A program made the translations under genes and the position numbers. The notes under the pieces were generated by a model. That model was not told the origin of the DNA. It saw only the letters and a list, made by a program, of their open reading frames with translations, and searched no databases. Of a stretch of DNA of 64,000 bases, positions 1 through 11,789 are shown one piece after another. The DNA comes from Asterias amurensis (taxonomy: Eukaryota; Echinodermata; Asteroidea; Forcipulatida; Asteriidae): NCBI RefSeq assembly GCF_032118995.1, contig NC_092668.1, positions 13,743,501-13,807,500 of the forward strand, given 5' to 3'. Every line of letters begins with the position of its first letter. Within the stretch, counting starts at the first letter, position 1.

Positions 1-554
1 TCGAGATTTCTGGGCGTCACATAAAAGACAAGATTTCTTGCCAGCATAAAACGTTTTAAGCAAAAGAGAAATTACTCTCTAGAATTTTAAAAGCACTTTG
101 GCGCTACACGAAGGAGTGCACTCGTGCTGAATGTTAAACACTCCTGTATTAAAAAACCTGTGGGACATCCGAGTTTGCGTTCCGTATGGTCTGTCATTAA
201 CGAAGGGAGAAAAATCATTATTAGATGCCGTTCAGAAATTTTGTTACGATTGATTGGACATTGTCAATCAAATGGTGAATGCAGTATTTTTCCGCCCGTC
301 GGCAACCTTATTAAACTACACTGTATGACGTCCCCTTCACAATATACCCTAATAAATGACAACCAGCTATGTTTTGGCTGCGAGGCTGGACAACATGAAA
401 TTATGGTGGATGTTTTTTGTAAGGAATGGAACACATTTAAGTCATGTACATGTACATGTGTACATTTGGGTACATGTAATGTATACACACATGTAAGCTA
501 TTTGCAGCGTTGATTGTATGTGTATAATTCTCTTCTGTATTTATTGGCATGGTA

Positions 555-745
555 TTTTTTGTTGGTAATTGTCAAAGACTAGTATTCTCACTTGGTTTAT
601 TCCAACATATACAGTGTATGCATGAAATATCAAACCTACATGTATGAAAATTTGGGCTGAATTGGTCATCGAAATTGCAAGAAAATAATGGAAGGAAAAA
701 AATCCTTGTTGCACGTACATAGGATTGTGTTCTTTCAGAAGCGTG
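555..745. mobile_element. Decayed half copy of MITE family A
   Basis: Starts within TTGGTAATTGTCAAAGAC and runs through the family phrases ACTTGGTTTATTCCAACATA and GAATTGGTCATCGAA. The second half and the distal terminal repeat are missing. Confidence 0.6.
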
Positions 746-1815
746 TAGTCTCAGACTTTCTTGATTCTGAGCAAGTTGCTTGGATGACTAAATCACAAAA
801 GTTAAAGTGACATTTCGCCAATGCTCCACCCCTGTTTTGCTCCATTAAAAACATTTCCGATTATGAGCTCTGTCTCAGACTTTCTTGATCCTGATCCTTG
901 ATGACTCAATCACAAAAGTTAAAGTAACATTCTGACAATGTTCTACACCTGTTCCTCTCTGCTCCAGTAAAGACATTTCTAATCATCATTTCTGTCTCAG
1001 ACTTTGATCCTGAACCTTTGACCCTGTTTTTCTCCGTTTTCTCAGACTTTCTTGATCCTGAACAATGACTCAATCATAAAGAGTTAAAGGAACACGTTGC
1101 CTTGGATCGGTCGAGTTGGTCTTTAAAAAGCGTTCTGTAACCGTTTGTTATAAAATCGATATGGTTAGAAAGATGTTGTAAAAGTAGAATACAATGACCT
1201 ACACAAATATGCCTTGAAATTGCGTGGTTTTCTTTTTACCTCGTCGACTAACACGGTCGGCCATTTATGGGCGTCAAGTTTTTGACTCCCATAAATGGCC
1301 GACCGTGTTAGTTCGCGACGTAAAATGAAAACCGTGCAATTTTGAGTGATACTTGTGTGGATCATTATATTCTACTTTTAAAACATCTTTCCAACCATAT
1401 GCATTTCATAACAAACGGTTCCAAACGCTTTTTATAGACCAACTCGTCCGATCCAAGGCAACGTGTTCCTTTAAAAGCACATTCTAACAATGTTCTACAC
1501 CTGGTCCTCTCTGCTACAGTAAACACCCTTTTTATCATCATTTCTGTATCAGACTTTGATCCTGAACCTTTGACCCTGTTTTGCTCCGTTTTCTCAGACT
1601 TTCTTCATCCTGAACAATGACTCAATCATAAAGAGTTAAAAGCACATTTTGACAATGTTTTACACCTGTTCCTCTCTGCTCCAGTAAATACCCTTTCTGT
1701 CATCCTTTCTGTCTCAGACTTGATCCTGAACCTTTTGCCTTTATGACTCAATCATAAAAAGTTAAAGTGTCATTTCATCAATGTTTTACCCCAGTTTTCT
1801 ACTCCGTTAATGACA
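745..1815. repeat. About 120 bp [13 protein letters not shown], roughly six units, interrupted by a MITE
   Basis: The phrases TCTGTCTCAGACTTT, GATCCTGAAC and TGACTCAATCATAAAG recur near 750, 870, 985, 1040, 1550, 1595 and 1713, with GTTAAAG blocks near 800, 917, 1084, 1637 and 1764. Units differ by small indels. The array is split by the element at 1088-1470. Confidence 0.75.
1088..1470. mobile_element. Palindromic MITE family B, 383 bp, TTAA target duplication
   Basis: Terminal inverted repeats begin AGGAACACGTTGCCTTGG and end with the complement. The element is nearly self-complementary along its length, folding about TTTGACTCCCATAAATGG near 1276. It is flanked by TTAA at 1084-1087 and 1471-1474. 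A sister [13 protein letters not shown] unit carries the uninterrupted site at 1636-1639. It has no coding capacity, so it must be mobilised in trans. A TTAA duplication is typical of piggyBac-type transposases (established knowledge); assignment to that class is inference. Confidence 0.88.
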
Positions 1816-1816
1816 T

Positions 1817-2145
1817 TTCCTAGCACCAGGCTACTTATCATCTTGCCTTACTCTCTACCAACCGCCACGCTCAAGCTTGCGAACTGCTTCTGACAACACA
1901 CGCCTAACCGAACACCCAACCATCAGAACACTCTCATCTGCTCACAACCGGACTTTCTCCTTTATTGCTCCGCAAATATGGAACAACCTCCCAGTACGCA
2001 TCAGATATTGTAACTCTTTGCCTTTATTAAAAAAATCTCTCAAAACTCACTTGTATCAGATGTAATTTGTTGTATTTATAGTTCCATTGGTCTTGCTCAT
2101 TCCAGCGCTTTGATCTTGATGTAAAGGCGCTTTATAAATTTTTAG
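1817..2145 (+). pseudogene. 3' end of a degraded non-LTR retrotransposon (reverse transcriptase C-terminus)
   Basis: Frame 1877-2065 reads RTFSFIAPQIWNNLPVRIRY followed by LLKKSLKTHLYQM and a stop. The pattern F-x-x-x-A-P-x-x-W-N-x-L-P then K-x-x-L-K-T-H-L-(F/Y) is the usual C-terminal tail of CR1/L2-like reverse transcriptase ORFs (established pattern). The following stretch around GCGCTTTATAAA is a common 3' tail in such elements. Nothing upstream resembles the polymerase core, so this is a 5'-truncated relic. Confidence 0.75.
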
Positions 2146-2182
2146 TTGTATGTATCATCTTTGTTTCTGTCTCGTTCTGCAG

Positions 2183-5100
2183 ATGACTTGGAGCAAGCGG
2201 TGAAGAGTCTACAACTTGGCCCCAGTGACATTGACTCTGTGTCATGCTTGGATTGTATGCTGCAAGCTCTAGAACAGGATGGTGAGTATTTACCAAAAAA
2301 AACGCCCCATCCATTTTACCCTAACACTGATGTGTATTAATCACTGTATACTCAGTACTTGCCAAAGTTCTCTGAAAAAAATCCTTAGGCAAATCGCTCC
2401 GGTGGGATTCGAACCCTTGACCTTTGCATTGCTGGAGCAGATGTCTTAAAACTAGACTACCGAGCTAACCCGATGGCTAGAGGTCGTTTGAATCCTATTA
2501 AAAAAAAAAATCAAATTGTATTCTTTAACATTTATTAAATATAGTCTTTTTGGTTTTACCTTTACAGTTGAAGAATCCAGCGCTCGGCTTCTGAGTCTGG
2601 GATCGGTGACTGTTCTAGCCGAGCAGCTGAAGAAGACGGACAAGGAAGACTATCTGAGCAGACTCAGTCACATCATCGCGGAAATGGCCAAAAACGGTAA
2701 GACTTTCTGTCAAAGTGATTTGTCACGACCAGCGGTTAAGAGCACAGCAATCAAGCTCTTTTCTGATCAGCAGAGTGTAGGTTTGAATCCTGAGCCCTAT
2801 GTCATAAAGACTGTAAGCCCAAACAAATTTGCTTTATTTGCTTAGCTAATTTACTTAGGAAAAATAGGTTACGGTTCAAAACACCATACAGTTACCATGG
2901 CTGTGACTGGTACCCAAGTCATTTCTTGCTTAGCCAAGAAGTTTGCTTAGCAGAAATTTCTGCTTAACAGCTTTATGAAATTGGGCCATGGTCTAGATAC
3001 TTGTGTCCTTAAGCAAGACACTTATCCCAAAACCGATCCCTGGATGTATGTTGTTTTAAGGGATATTCTTTACCAAAGTTTGGTGTTCAACAGGTCCATT
3101 CTGATTTCTTAGCGATACACCCAAGCCAAATGATGATAACAACGTCAGCTCAGTGCTGCGTTCTTTCAGGTCCTTTTTTGCAACTCGACATAATAATTGT
3201 ATCAAAAAGGCCATAGATCAAAATAAAATAATCAAACTCGACAGACAATTTTGTTCCAAGCAATATTCATGTTTACATTTTACCAAACAAATGGGCAAGA
3301 TAATTTACCAATAAACTCCAATTTACCAGTGGCTTTTAAAACATAGTAAATCATTTTTCAGAAATTGCATTTCAATTGTAACGAGGACTGTCTGAAACGA
3401 TGATAAATTATACTAATTTGCCACGATGTTCCTGCAAACATTACACACTACTTTAAAGGAATAGGTCTATACTGTACTTCAAAATGTAGCACCACATACC
3501 TTGCAGGAAAAATGCTAAGCGCTTTGATATGCCGCTTGGGATGTGATAAAGCACTTTATTTTCAAGTACGCGCTAATCCTCCAATCAGATTCGCAGAATG
3601 GAGTGGTGATAAAAACCTATATTGCACAGCTAATATCACTACCTGCGTCTTGTGTGTTCTATGTCACGCGCCAAGTTTGCTTGAAGATGAATACGTTATC
3701 ACACGCGTGCTCGTGGAAATACGGAAAATATAGCGCGTCTGCATCCCATATCCAACTCGGCCTTTGGCCTCGTTGGATATGGGACGCAGAAGCGCTATAT
3801 TTTTTCATATTCCACTCGCGCTTGTGTGATAACTTATAATATAAGAACATAGTATTAGTTACTATTATTTTATAATTTATATGTTAAAGTGATATTTATG
3901 GTTGTTTTGGGTGTTTTTTTGTTGTTGTTTTTTTTTGACAGAGAGTATCCGCGATCCGTTTGTAGATGCTGGTGTTATCCCAACGCTGAATGGTCTTCTT
4001 TCACACAGGGACACGGATGTAGTGGTGCAGGTCTGCAGGGCCCTGGGCAATATCTGTTGCGATCACGGTAATATTAATGAAAATTAATGAACAAAATTAG
4101 AGCGATTTATCTACGGTCGTCCCAAAGTACTTATTATTATTTATTTGGATGTCTTCTGACTGGCACCCCGAACAAAGTTATTGACTAATAGGGAAGCCGC
4201 CAACATCAGGGCTGGATAGCTCAGTTGGTTGAGCTCCGGTACATTAATCTGGAGGTTTCAGGTTCAAACCCAGCTTTTGTCAATTTTTCTTTGTTCAACC
4301 CCAAGTTCTTGTTTTTACACATCCCCACCAGACAACCCCGATTTAACAAATAGGGATAACGCCAACAATAGGGCTAAATAGCTCAGTTGGTAAGTCACAG
4401 GTTCAAATCTCACTCAAGTCAATCTGTATTTCTTCACCTCAATTTTAACATTTCGTTTTAACAGATGCATTTTGTATTTTTCATTCTTTTATCTCAGACA
4501 AAGCTAGACAAGCCATCCACGATTCAGAGGGAGTAGAACGATTGCTGGACTTGCTGAAATCAAGAGCAACACCTGACACTATCTTAGCCAATCAGAAGGT
4601 CCGAGTGGTTGCCAGTGGTTACCTAATGAATCTCACCTATGCAAATGGTAAGCTTTGATTTTGAAGTCCTTCTTCTTATCGTGTCCACACACTAGATATT
4701 TGTCTTTCAGCCAGAACTGAACACAGCTCCTTGCAATATCATTGTACTCTTCAATTCTGCATTCTTGTCCTCAATTCTGCATTCTTGCTCCAGTAGGGGG
4801 CATCTCAGGAGGTGATCCATAGTTTGTGGCTCTGTCTTACATATACATGTCTCGTCTTCAGAGTCCAGATATCCCCACAAAGTCCTGTTTACTTTCTAAA
4901 TATATCAAAATCTCAACTGAGGGATTCTGATGCCTTGCTTGGCATTTGTTTGAAGTCAAGTTGTATTGAATTACTTTTAAAGGTGGAATACGGTATTGGT
5001 GAAGGATAAAACATCATTGTTTATTTTTTTAGTAAGAACAAGCTTACTGATTATGATGTTCAGACTAGAACCTGTGAGTTGAAATAATAAGTTAGAGAAA

Positions 5101-8100
5101 ACTTAGTCTGAGGAATTCAAATTGGAGCAGTAACTTGTAATAATAACAATAACAATATTTATTCAGGCAAAAGTTCACAAGTACATGTGCATGTGCAAAC
5201 AATAAATGAAACAGTGGGATGCCCAGGAGAGCATGAAAGTTACAAAATTATCTGTCGTCTTAAAGCATAAGTCTCCCAAAATCCCAGAAAAAAACAAGGA
5301 AGATAAAGGCAAGACAGGGCATAGACATAAAAAACCCCACAAATATCATTTAAAAAATAAACATTTAAAAGGCCATAAAAACGAAAGAAGAACACAATAA
5401 GACAAAGCTATAAAAAGAAAGCAAGTCATTGTACAAGACTTTATTTAAATCTAAATTGGAAATGTGTTATTTTACAAACTTCAGGTACGCTACAAACCAA
5501 AGTACGAGTAGAAGGAGGTGTTGGTGTGATGGTGACATTGATGAGTAACTTCCCAGATGACATCAATCTCTGTGGGAAGATCATCATGTGCATCGGCAAC
5601 ATCGCTGAGCTCGGTGAGTCTGGCAACTTGTCTAAAAGGCACTGTACATGTCTAGTAATTACTCAAAAAATACATTAGCCTAAAAACTTACTTGGTAAGG
5701 ACATGGAGGAAGGAAGAGAAGGAGCTTGAACAACCCGCTAAACCGCAGAGTAACAAAAAAAACCTCTGACAATGCCCCTGTCTGACCAGTGGAAAAAGAT
5801 AGGAGACCTCCAGCTGGACAGCCGATTAACGAGCAGGATTAGATCTCCTTGTACAGAAGGTGTGGTACGGCTCCCTCTGAAGTAACATAGTTTTTGAGAA
5901 AGAGGTAATTTCTCACTCAAATATTTAAATCTGAGGACTTCAGGCCTGAAGCCTTTCTCAGTCATTGGAAAGGGTGTTTTCTCTTTCTTTATTTTCTTGC
6001 AACTTTGATGACTACATTTTCACGGGTTTGTTACTTTATGCATGTTGGGATACACCAAGTGAGGATACTGGCCTTTGGCAATTACCAAAAGTATACCCTG
6101 GCCGCAACTCACGTTGTTATCTTGCGTGTCCTATTTTTTTCACAGAAGAGAACAAGGAGGTCTTTGTGAATAGCGGAATCACCGAACTTCTCATCAAAGC
6201 GTTAAAGATTGTCGGAGATGATGAACAGCTTGAGACAATCTTCGAGGTCATAGCAACTTTAGCTGAGAATGGTGAACGTCTACTTCCTGCCTTCTTGACT
6301 TAATAATTATAATAATAATTTTACTGTGTGTTTTTTAACCAGAATTTTGTAAAAGCACCTAACATTGTAAAACACAACAGTTAAAAATTAATTAATATGT
6401 GTGTATGAGGTTATAATTGTGCATGAGATATAACCAGTAAGCTGGTCTGGAGCTGTTAGTATAAAGTTTGTGAAGCGGTTAGAGGAATTATAGCTCACTG
6501 AGCTTACCAGGGGGAGTATAATGGGCGATTGTATAATGGGCGATTGTATAATGGGCAAGTGTATAATGGGCGATTGTTAAAGGATTATTGACTCTGGGCA
6601 TTAATCCCAGTTTAAGGTTGTGTCTATTGTTTGGTTCCAAAAGGGGAGCCATGGTTGTGGACTGGACAACAATGGCCCAAAAGTACACCCAGTTGCTCAC
6701 CTGGTTTTAAGATGCTGGGTGGGATACAAAGGGGCGGTTTTTTACTGTGAAAGAAAAGATCTCACACCTTACATTTGTTGTATGGAACGAAATAATTCCC
6801 AGCTGCAGAGAGATTTCTTCTTTCATTCTCAGCTTGTCCGCTGGCTCATTTGATTACTTATTTATTCAATTTTCCTTCTCCAGATGCCATGAAGCTGGAG
6901 TTCGCAAAGGGCAATCTCGTCGATATTATCCAGGAACAAGTGGCAAAGTTCTCGGACCACGAGATCGCCCAAGGTAGCCAACCGGATGATGAGTTCGATA
7001 TCGAGAGAGTCGCCAGTGACATCATCATTCTACTGCTTACTGGAGGTAATGGTTTGTTTTGTTTGTTTTGTTTGTTTGTTTGTTTCCGTCCCTCTTAAAG
7101 GGGTTTGAGTACTTCTTGTAGGATACGAAACACAACATCCACAAACTTACATTAAACTTACATGGATTGAAGATAATGGTGATAGAAAGCTTACCTCAAA
7201 ATATTATTTGCTGAGGTGCTGTACTTTTTGAAAAATGAGTAAACAATGACACAAAAAAAGTAAACTGAGACGAAAAAAATTGTGTGACTTGTTTTACTCA
7301 TTTCTTACATGTACATCACATGTTGTCTTTCCACCTATCACAGATGAGAGTATGAAATACCTTTTCAACAACGGTCAAAGTTCATTGTTTAAAAAGGTCA
7401 TGTCGGACTGGGTCAGCTCGCCGTGTGACCTCTACCAAATATCCGGTGCTCTGGCCATCGGCAACTTCGCAAGAAACGGTGAGTGTTTGTAAGATTTCTT
7501 TGTTTGGAAGCTCCCATCAGCCTCGTACTCGTAGTTATCATATACAATTCTGGAACTGAGCATGTGCAATTGCAAGAATTGTGCACATGAGTTTTAACAT
7601 GTCATCCCAATGGGCACTTTGGTTGCAAATGCGCAAGCTGTTTGCTTCCACACCACACTGGGCAGAAGGGGGCTGGTTTAATTACCCATTGGAGTTGGTT
7701 TAGTTATTGATGAAATATTCCTTGGCTGTTCGCACTAGACTTAAAATGTTCAAGTTAACTATTTGCTCACTATTCGGCTTAACCTTGCTTGCCACCCAGT
7801 GTCCACAAAAGTCTCCCATTACCATGCTTGATAAACAACTAAGATTATCAAAATTCAGATTGTAACAAGGTACGCTGTATTGCTTCTTGTCCCTAGACGA
7901 GCATTGTATACGTCTTGTAGAGCTGGGAGTCCTAGAGCCCCTTCTCAAACTCTTGAAGAGACCAGAAGGAGAGGACCTGGATATGAGACTTGGTCACGCA
8001 GTCCTCAGCGCTCTCAAGAATCTTGCCATTCCTAGTAAGTTAATCAGAATTTAATCATCTTGTCAACGACCTCTTAAGTAAGTGTCGAAATAACACCAGG

Positions 8101-10560
8101 AGCTAGGCAAATGTAGGAAGGTTCTGCTATTTCCTGGTGTCCAAATAAGCTGACAAGTTTGACTGGAAGGGGGAGGGGTGTTAAAAAAAAACCATCAGAA
8201 CCTAGCACAGGCTGTCAACAAGACATCAGGGCCCATCTTCATGGTTCTCCTTAACGCAAGTAAAGAATCCGCGCTTACGGAAGCAAGGAATTCCACCCTT
8301 ACTTCAAGCGTACTTCACAGGTTAGCAGGGAATTTTTGCTAGTTTGCTAGTCTCCCATTAACAAGGGACATTTTCTGATCAAGTTCACATATTGACCTAT
8401 CACCTTTGACCTCACACATTCATAGAGGTCAACAAGCCACTGCTGTTGAAGACTGGTATCATTGAAGTGATTCTACCCCTACTGAAGCTAGACATGCACC
8501 CGGTTGTCTTTAAACTACTCGGCACTTGCAGAATGCTCATAGATGGACAGGGTAAGTGCCTCAGGCTCCTTGCGCATTCTGAATCTGAACTATAAGATTA
8601 AGCCCAGATTTTCACAGGGTTATTTATTTCATGAACACTGTCTGCGACTATTTTGTCAGCTCTACCAATCCTGTTTAAAACCTTTAACAACACAAGAAGG
8701 AATTTTGTTTTTGTTTGTAGGAGAAACTGCCGTTTCATTGGGTCAAAATGTAGAATTCATTGATAGAGTTGCCGATCTATGTGACTGTGAGATACATGCA
8801 GGGGTCTCGGGAGAAGCTAACAGGTCAGTCTGTGTGTTTAAAATTTTAATAAAATATTTATTTCATCTCAGACTGTCCTTTGAAATGTGGCGTGTCGTGC
8901 CGTGGCTGAGCTTTGGACTCGAACTCTGGTGTTTCTGATCAGCAGAGTGTGGGTTCAAGTCCTGGTCTTGACGCTTGTTCATGACCCATTGAAAGTATTA
9001 GGGTCCACAGTTTGAAAAAGGAATTACTTGGAGATAACAGGTGTGAGTTGGTGAAGATAAAAAGGATGTGTTAAATTGGCCACTTTCCATAATGGAGTTT
9101 TCCCGTAATGTCTTGTGTTGTTATTGTTTGTTTTATTGACTTTTCTAATACTCATGTGTTTTCTTGTCTGTTGTATTATTCATTGGTTTTCTTATCTTTT
9201 ATATAATTTATTTGTGCTCAAGTCTAACAGTCTCTTTTTATTTCATCCCCCAAGACTGTTAGCGGCCCTCATCAAGCACTCCGCTAACACCCAAGTCATG
9301 CATTGCATCATCGAACATGGCGGGATGTCTCGACTGGTTGCCATGGCAATGAGCGAGCACACGCTGATGCAAAACGAGGCACTAATAGCCCTCACACTCC
9401 TGTCTTCTACACAACTCGGTAAATAACCCACGACACTTATTCTGTTAAATCGAAAAATATTTTACGCTGTGTTCCTATGTAGACTTCCTCAGAGTTCTAA
9501 ACTGATTATTAAGTTGGCTGGAAGAGTAGGGGTTTACCTTGGTGTTTCTGATTCACAGCAAGCATGCACCTGTGTTGATAGGTTTCCTTGGGCTTCCGAG
9601 CTACACTGATTTATCTTCATAACAAACATGCACCCTCCTCTCCAGGTTTCCTTAGACTTCCGACCTGCAGTGATTTAAATTCAAATAAAGCACCCTTGTT
9701 TATGGGTTTCCTTGTACTTCTGAGCTACACTGATTTATCTTCATAAAATGCACCCTCCTCTCCAGGTTTCCTTAGACTTCCGACCTACAGTGATTTATAT
9801 TCATATAAAGCACCCTTGTTTATGGGTTTCCTAGTACTTCCAATCTGCAGTGGTTTAACTTCATAACAAGCACCCTTGTCTGATTTCATTTGATATGATA
9901 GTATGGATATTATTGTGATTTTGTTTCCTTTATCATTTCAGACAATGAGGCCGTGCAAGCTTTCATGGATGCCAATCTACTAGCGATGGTGAGCCGGGTC
10001 CTAAAATCAAACCAAACCACCCCTGAAATCCAGTGCAATGTTCTATCCCTGGTGGGATTTTTATCACAATCAGGTAAGATCATCGGGTTATACCATGTTA
10101 ATTAAGGGGAAATTAATAAGTAAGGGTGATGAATATGACTTAAAACAAATTACATTTTTGTGGGAGAGGGAAGCACAACTGAAAGTGGTCCCCGAAAAAC
10201 TCTTGTACTTTTTTGGAAAAATGTTAAGATTTTGCCATTTTTAAATGTTTTTCTGCAACCGTTGAACTGCAATTTGATGAGTTGCAAATATCACCATAGT
10301 GATTTTTTTTGTGACACCACACTTTGTAGGATTGATACACAGTAAAGATCAATATTTGCCCTTTGTTGAATTGACCCGTCAGAATTGAACCATCAAGTTT
10401 ATACTGATTTAATTTTTCTTCTTCTTATATTTTTCGTCAAGATGTTCTTAAGGCGGCAATGATCCAGGACAACTTAATGTCTGTTATCGACACTCTGGCA
10501 ACCAGTAACTGCGAGTTGCTCAAAAGGAAAGCTGTGAATGTCCGCGAACATTTTACATGA
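2183..10560 (+). CDS. RAP1GDS1: Rap1 GTPase-GDP dissociation stimulator 1 (SmgGDS), armadillo-repeat protein, 5' partial
   Basis: Cytosolic all-armadillo protein that acts as chaperone and exchange factor for polybasic small GTPases such as RhoA and Rap1 (family knowledge). Fourteen exons: 2183-2281, 2568-2696, 3942-4067, 4498-4647, 5485-5613, 6146-6271, 6884-7045, 7344-7478, 7897-8034, 8426-8551, 8721-8823, 9255-9418, 9942-10073, 10442-10560 (stop TGA 10558-10560). Family-like stretches include CLDCMLQALEQD, VDAGVIPTL, RALGNICCD, GALAIGNFARN, ALKNLAIP, GEANRLLAALIKH and MSEHTLMQNEALIALTLL, in the same order as the vertebrate protein. The first exon enters in phase 1, so an upstream exon must supply ATG G; with those four bases the sum is 1842 nt, or 613 residues, close to the roughly 607 of human. 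No ATGG-GT junction was found in 1-2182, so the start probably lies before the window. All introns but one are phase 1, about one ARM repeat per exon. Confidence 0.95.
2325..2500 (-). mobile_element. tRNA-like SINE, type 1, minus strand, diverged
   Basis: Contains GGTGGGATTCGAACCC and GTCTTAAAACTAGACTACCG, which on the minus strand form a Pol III B-box and an A-box-like block. Better copies of the same family lie near 30.3 kb and 34.8 kb. It sits between two RAP1GDS1 exons. Confidence 0.65.
2863..2990. repeat. MITE family C copy (GGGCCCAATTTCATA type), 5' truncated
   Basis: Carries the family phrases GTGACTGGTACCCAAGTCAT, TTTGCTTAGCAGAAATTTC and the closing end CAGCTTTATGAAATTGGGCC. The opening terminal repeat is not recognisable. 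Confidence 0.65.
3690..3840. repeat. Large imperfect hairpin, probable MITE fold-back
   Basis: Left arm TTATCACACGCGTGCTCGTG through GCATCCCATATCCAAC is mirrored on the right by GTTGGATATGGGACGCAGAA through CACTCGCGCTTGTGTGATAA. The arms are about 70 bp each around a short GGCC-rich loop near 3762-3770. It lies in the intron just before the RAP1GDS1 exon at 3942. Confidence 0.75.
4177..4430 (+). mobile_element. Two tandem tRNA-derived SINE copies, type 3
   Basis: GGGCTGGATAGCTCAGTTGG at 4211 and GGGCTAAATAGCTCAGTTGG near 4370 are A-box-bearing D-arms, each followed by a B-box (GGTTCAAACCC and GGTTCAAATCTC). The acceptor arms do not pair, so these are SINE heads and not functional tRNA genes. 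Further copies on the minus strand lie near 20.2 kb and 29.2 kb. Confidence 0.75.
5650..6095 (-). mobile_element. Degenerate MITE family A copy with foreign insert
   Basis: The family phrases ACTTACTTGGTAAGG, GGCTCCCTCTGAAGTAACAT and GATACACCAAGTGAGGATAC appear in order. About 130 bp of unrelated sequence replaces the expected interval around 5700-5860. It ends about 50 bp before the RAP1GDS1 exon at 6146. Confidence 0.6.
6512..6577 (+). repeat. 15 bp tandem repeat, four units
   Basis: GTATAATGGGCGATT is repeated four times with one variant unit (GGGCAAGT). It is intronic in RAP1GDS1. Confidence 0.75.
8885..9070 (+). mobile_element. SINE type 4 copy in a RAP1GDS1 intron
   Basis: Contains GTGGCTGAGCTTTGGACTCG, CAGCAGAGTGTGGGTTCAAG and TCCTGGTCTTGAC. 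The Pol III B-box-like GGTTCAAGTCC is clear. It shares wording with 12325-12730 and, inverted, 32765-32830. Confidence 0.6.
9545..9880 (+). repeat. About 62 bp [13 protein letters not shown], five to six units
   Basis: Each unit carries GGTTTCCTT(A/G)GACTTCCGA, CTGATTTATCTTCATA and CACCCTTGT or CACCCTCCTCTCCAG. Two unit subtypes alternate. It lies in the RAP1GDS1 intron before the exon at 9942. Confidence 0.75.
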
Positions 10561-11384
10561 GCGAGATGAACTCTTTCCAGAAAAAAACTTTGAAAGACTT
10601 GAAGGCTGTCGATAGCCATGGAATTATTCCAGTGTGGAACAGGATTTTGGAAGTGAGAGCGGCTCCAGATACTTAGGAAGGGGCGGGGCTGTGGGGATTT
10701 TTTTTTAGGAGAGTGTCTTCTGCATGTTTTGCTACTGTATGAAACCTTAACAGATGGAAGCTACTTACGGGGTATCTTCAGTTGGAGATGGAAGCAACGC
10801 CCAAGTTTGAGTTGCAGGGTTGAGTTGCAAGTTCAACAGAACTTTTTTAACTGTAATTGCATGTGGGTCGACTCGACCACGTCGCCATTGAAAAAAGGAA
10901 TCTCACTTGTCTTCAGAATATTTGATGCACTCCACGAGCTGATAAAATCGTCTCAATTTGAATAATGACATAATGATGATAAATCCATATTATATTCCTC
11001 TTTTACAAATTGCATGTGCAATAGACTGAAGCGCTTTGCTGTGAATAGCAGGGCGGAAGTTCACGATGCCGGTCAGATAGTGCATGTTGTAATTCACGTT
11101 ATCGGCAGGCGCACATTGAAGAATCGAAGATTTATTGTTGGAGATGCGGGAAGTTTGGGAAACTTTATTTCAATATCGGACTGAAAGCTAACAATTTGGA
11201 ATGAGTATTAAGTGAATGGAATATGATATTACTTACTCATGTTGGAGTCTCTTATGTTTTGGGATTAACTTTACCCTAGTCAGCGGCTGTATTTCATATG
11301 TTGGACCCAGCAGGCATAATGTTCGTCCTAGTCTGTTTTCCAAGATCTGAAAAATTGTGATTAAATAGTAGTCTGAAATGTCAT

Positions 11385-11390
11385 ATTAAA
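11385..11390 (+). terminator. Candidate polyadenylation signal for RAP1GDS1 (ATTAAA)
   Basis: The first ATTAAA-type hexamer after the stop codon, about 825 bases into the putative 3' UTR. Later AATAAA hexamers at 12215-12220 and 14323-14328 are alternatives, but the first of these lies beyond an inserted MITE. Weak evidence from hexamers only. Confidence 0.3.
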
Positions 11391-11789
11391 GCCTACACCA
11401 TGTGTACATGTAGTTCAGCTCATGTACTCTATACAAATATTCCTATATTTTTCCCAAGGACCAATTATCATTCCTAGTCCAGACAAACCAGAGAACTTGT
11501 TCAAGGGTAAATATGTAATTGACCAAGACTTTCCAGTGATGTTGGCGTTAAACGACAATTAATTTGGTTAATTCTTAGGCCATTGTAGGCCATAGTGCCC
11601 TCATAAATAGCTGAGTTCTCTGGGCCCCCTTGAAGTTAACTGCTGATAAAAAAAAAATACATTTAAAAAATCAGAAACTTAATCATTCTTGCCAATGTAA
11701 TCTCTATTTAAGATTTGTGAGTGTACTTAATATAAAAAAGAGTTTCATATTACAGGCTACTCCTAACCCAATTTAATAGAGATGCTTAA

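Larger units (their letters stand above)
1..2182. other. Upstream flank or first intron of RAP1GDS1, repeat-filled
   Basis: No exon could be supported here. It holds an ACATGT-rich simple stretch (about 443-494), a decayed half of a TTAA-type MITE (555-745), a roughly 120 bp [13 protein letters not shown] interrupted by a second MITE (about 745-1815), and the 3' end of a non-LTR retrotransposon (about 1817-2145). Open frames of 60-130 codons occur, but none resembles a known protein apart from the retrotransposon piece. Confidence 0.6.

Noticed and set aside
124-513. 129-codon open frame at the start of the window
   Set aside because: Low-complexity Cys/Thr-rich ending from an ACATGT simple repeat, no recognisable family and no splice or promoter support.
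4211-4282. Possible functional tRNA gene (A and B boxes present)
   Set aside because: Acceptor stem does not pair and the anticodon arm is irregular; a second copy lies beside it and others are dispersed, so it is a SINE head.
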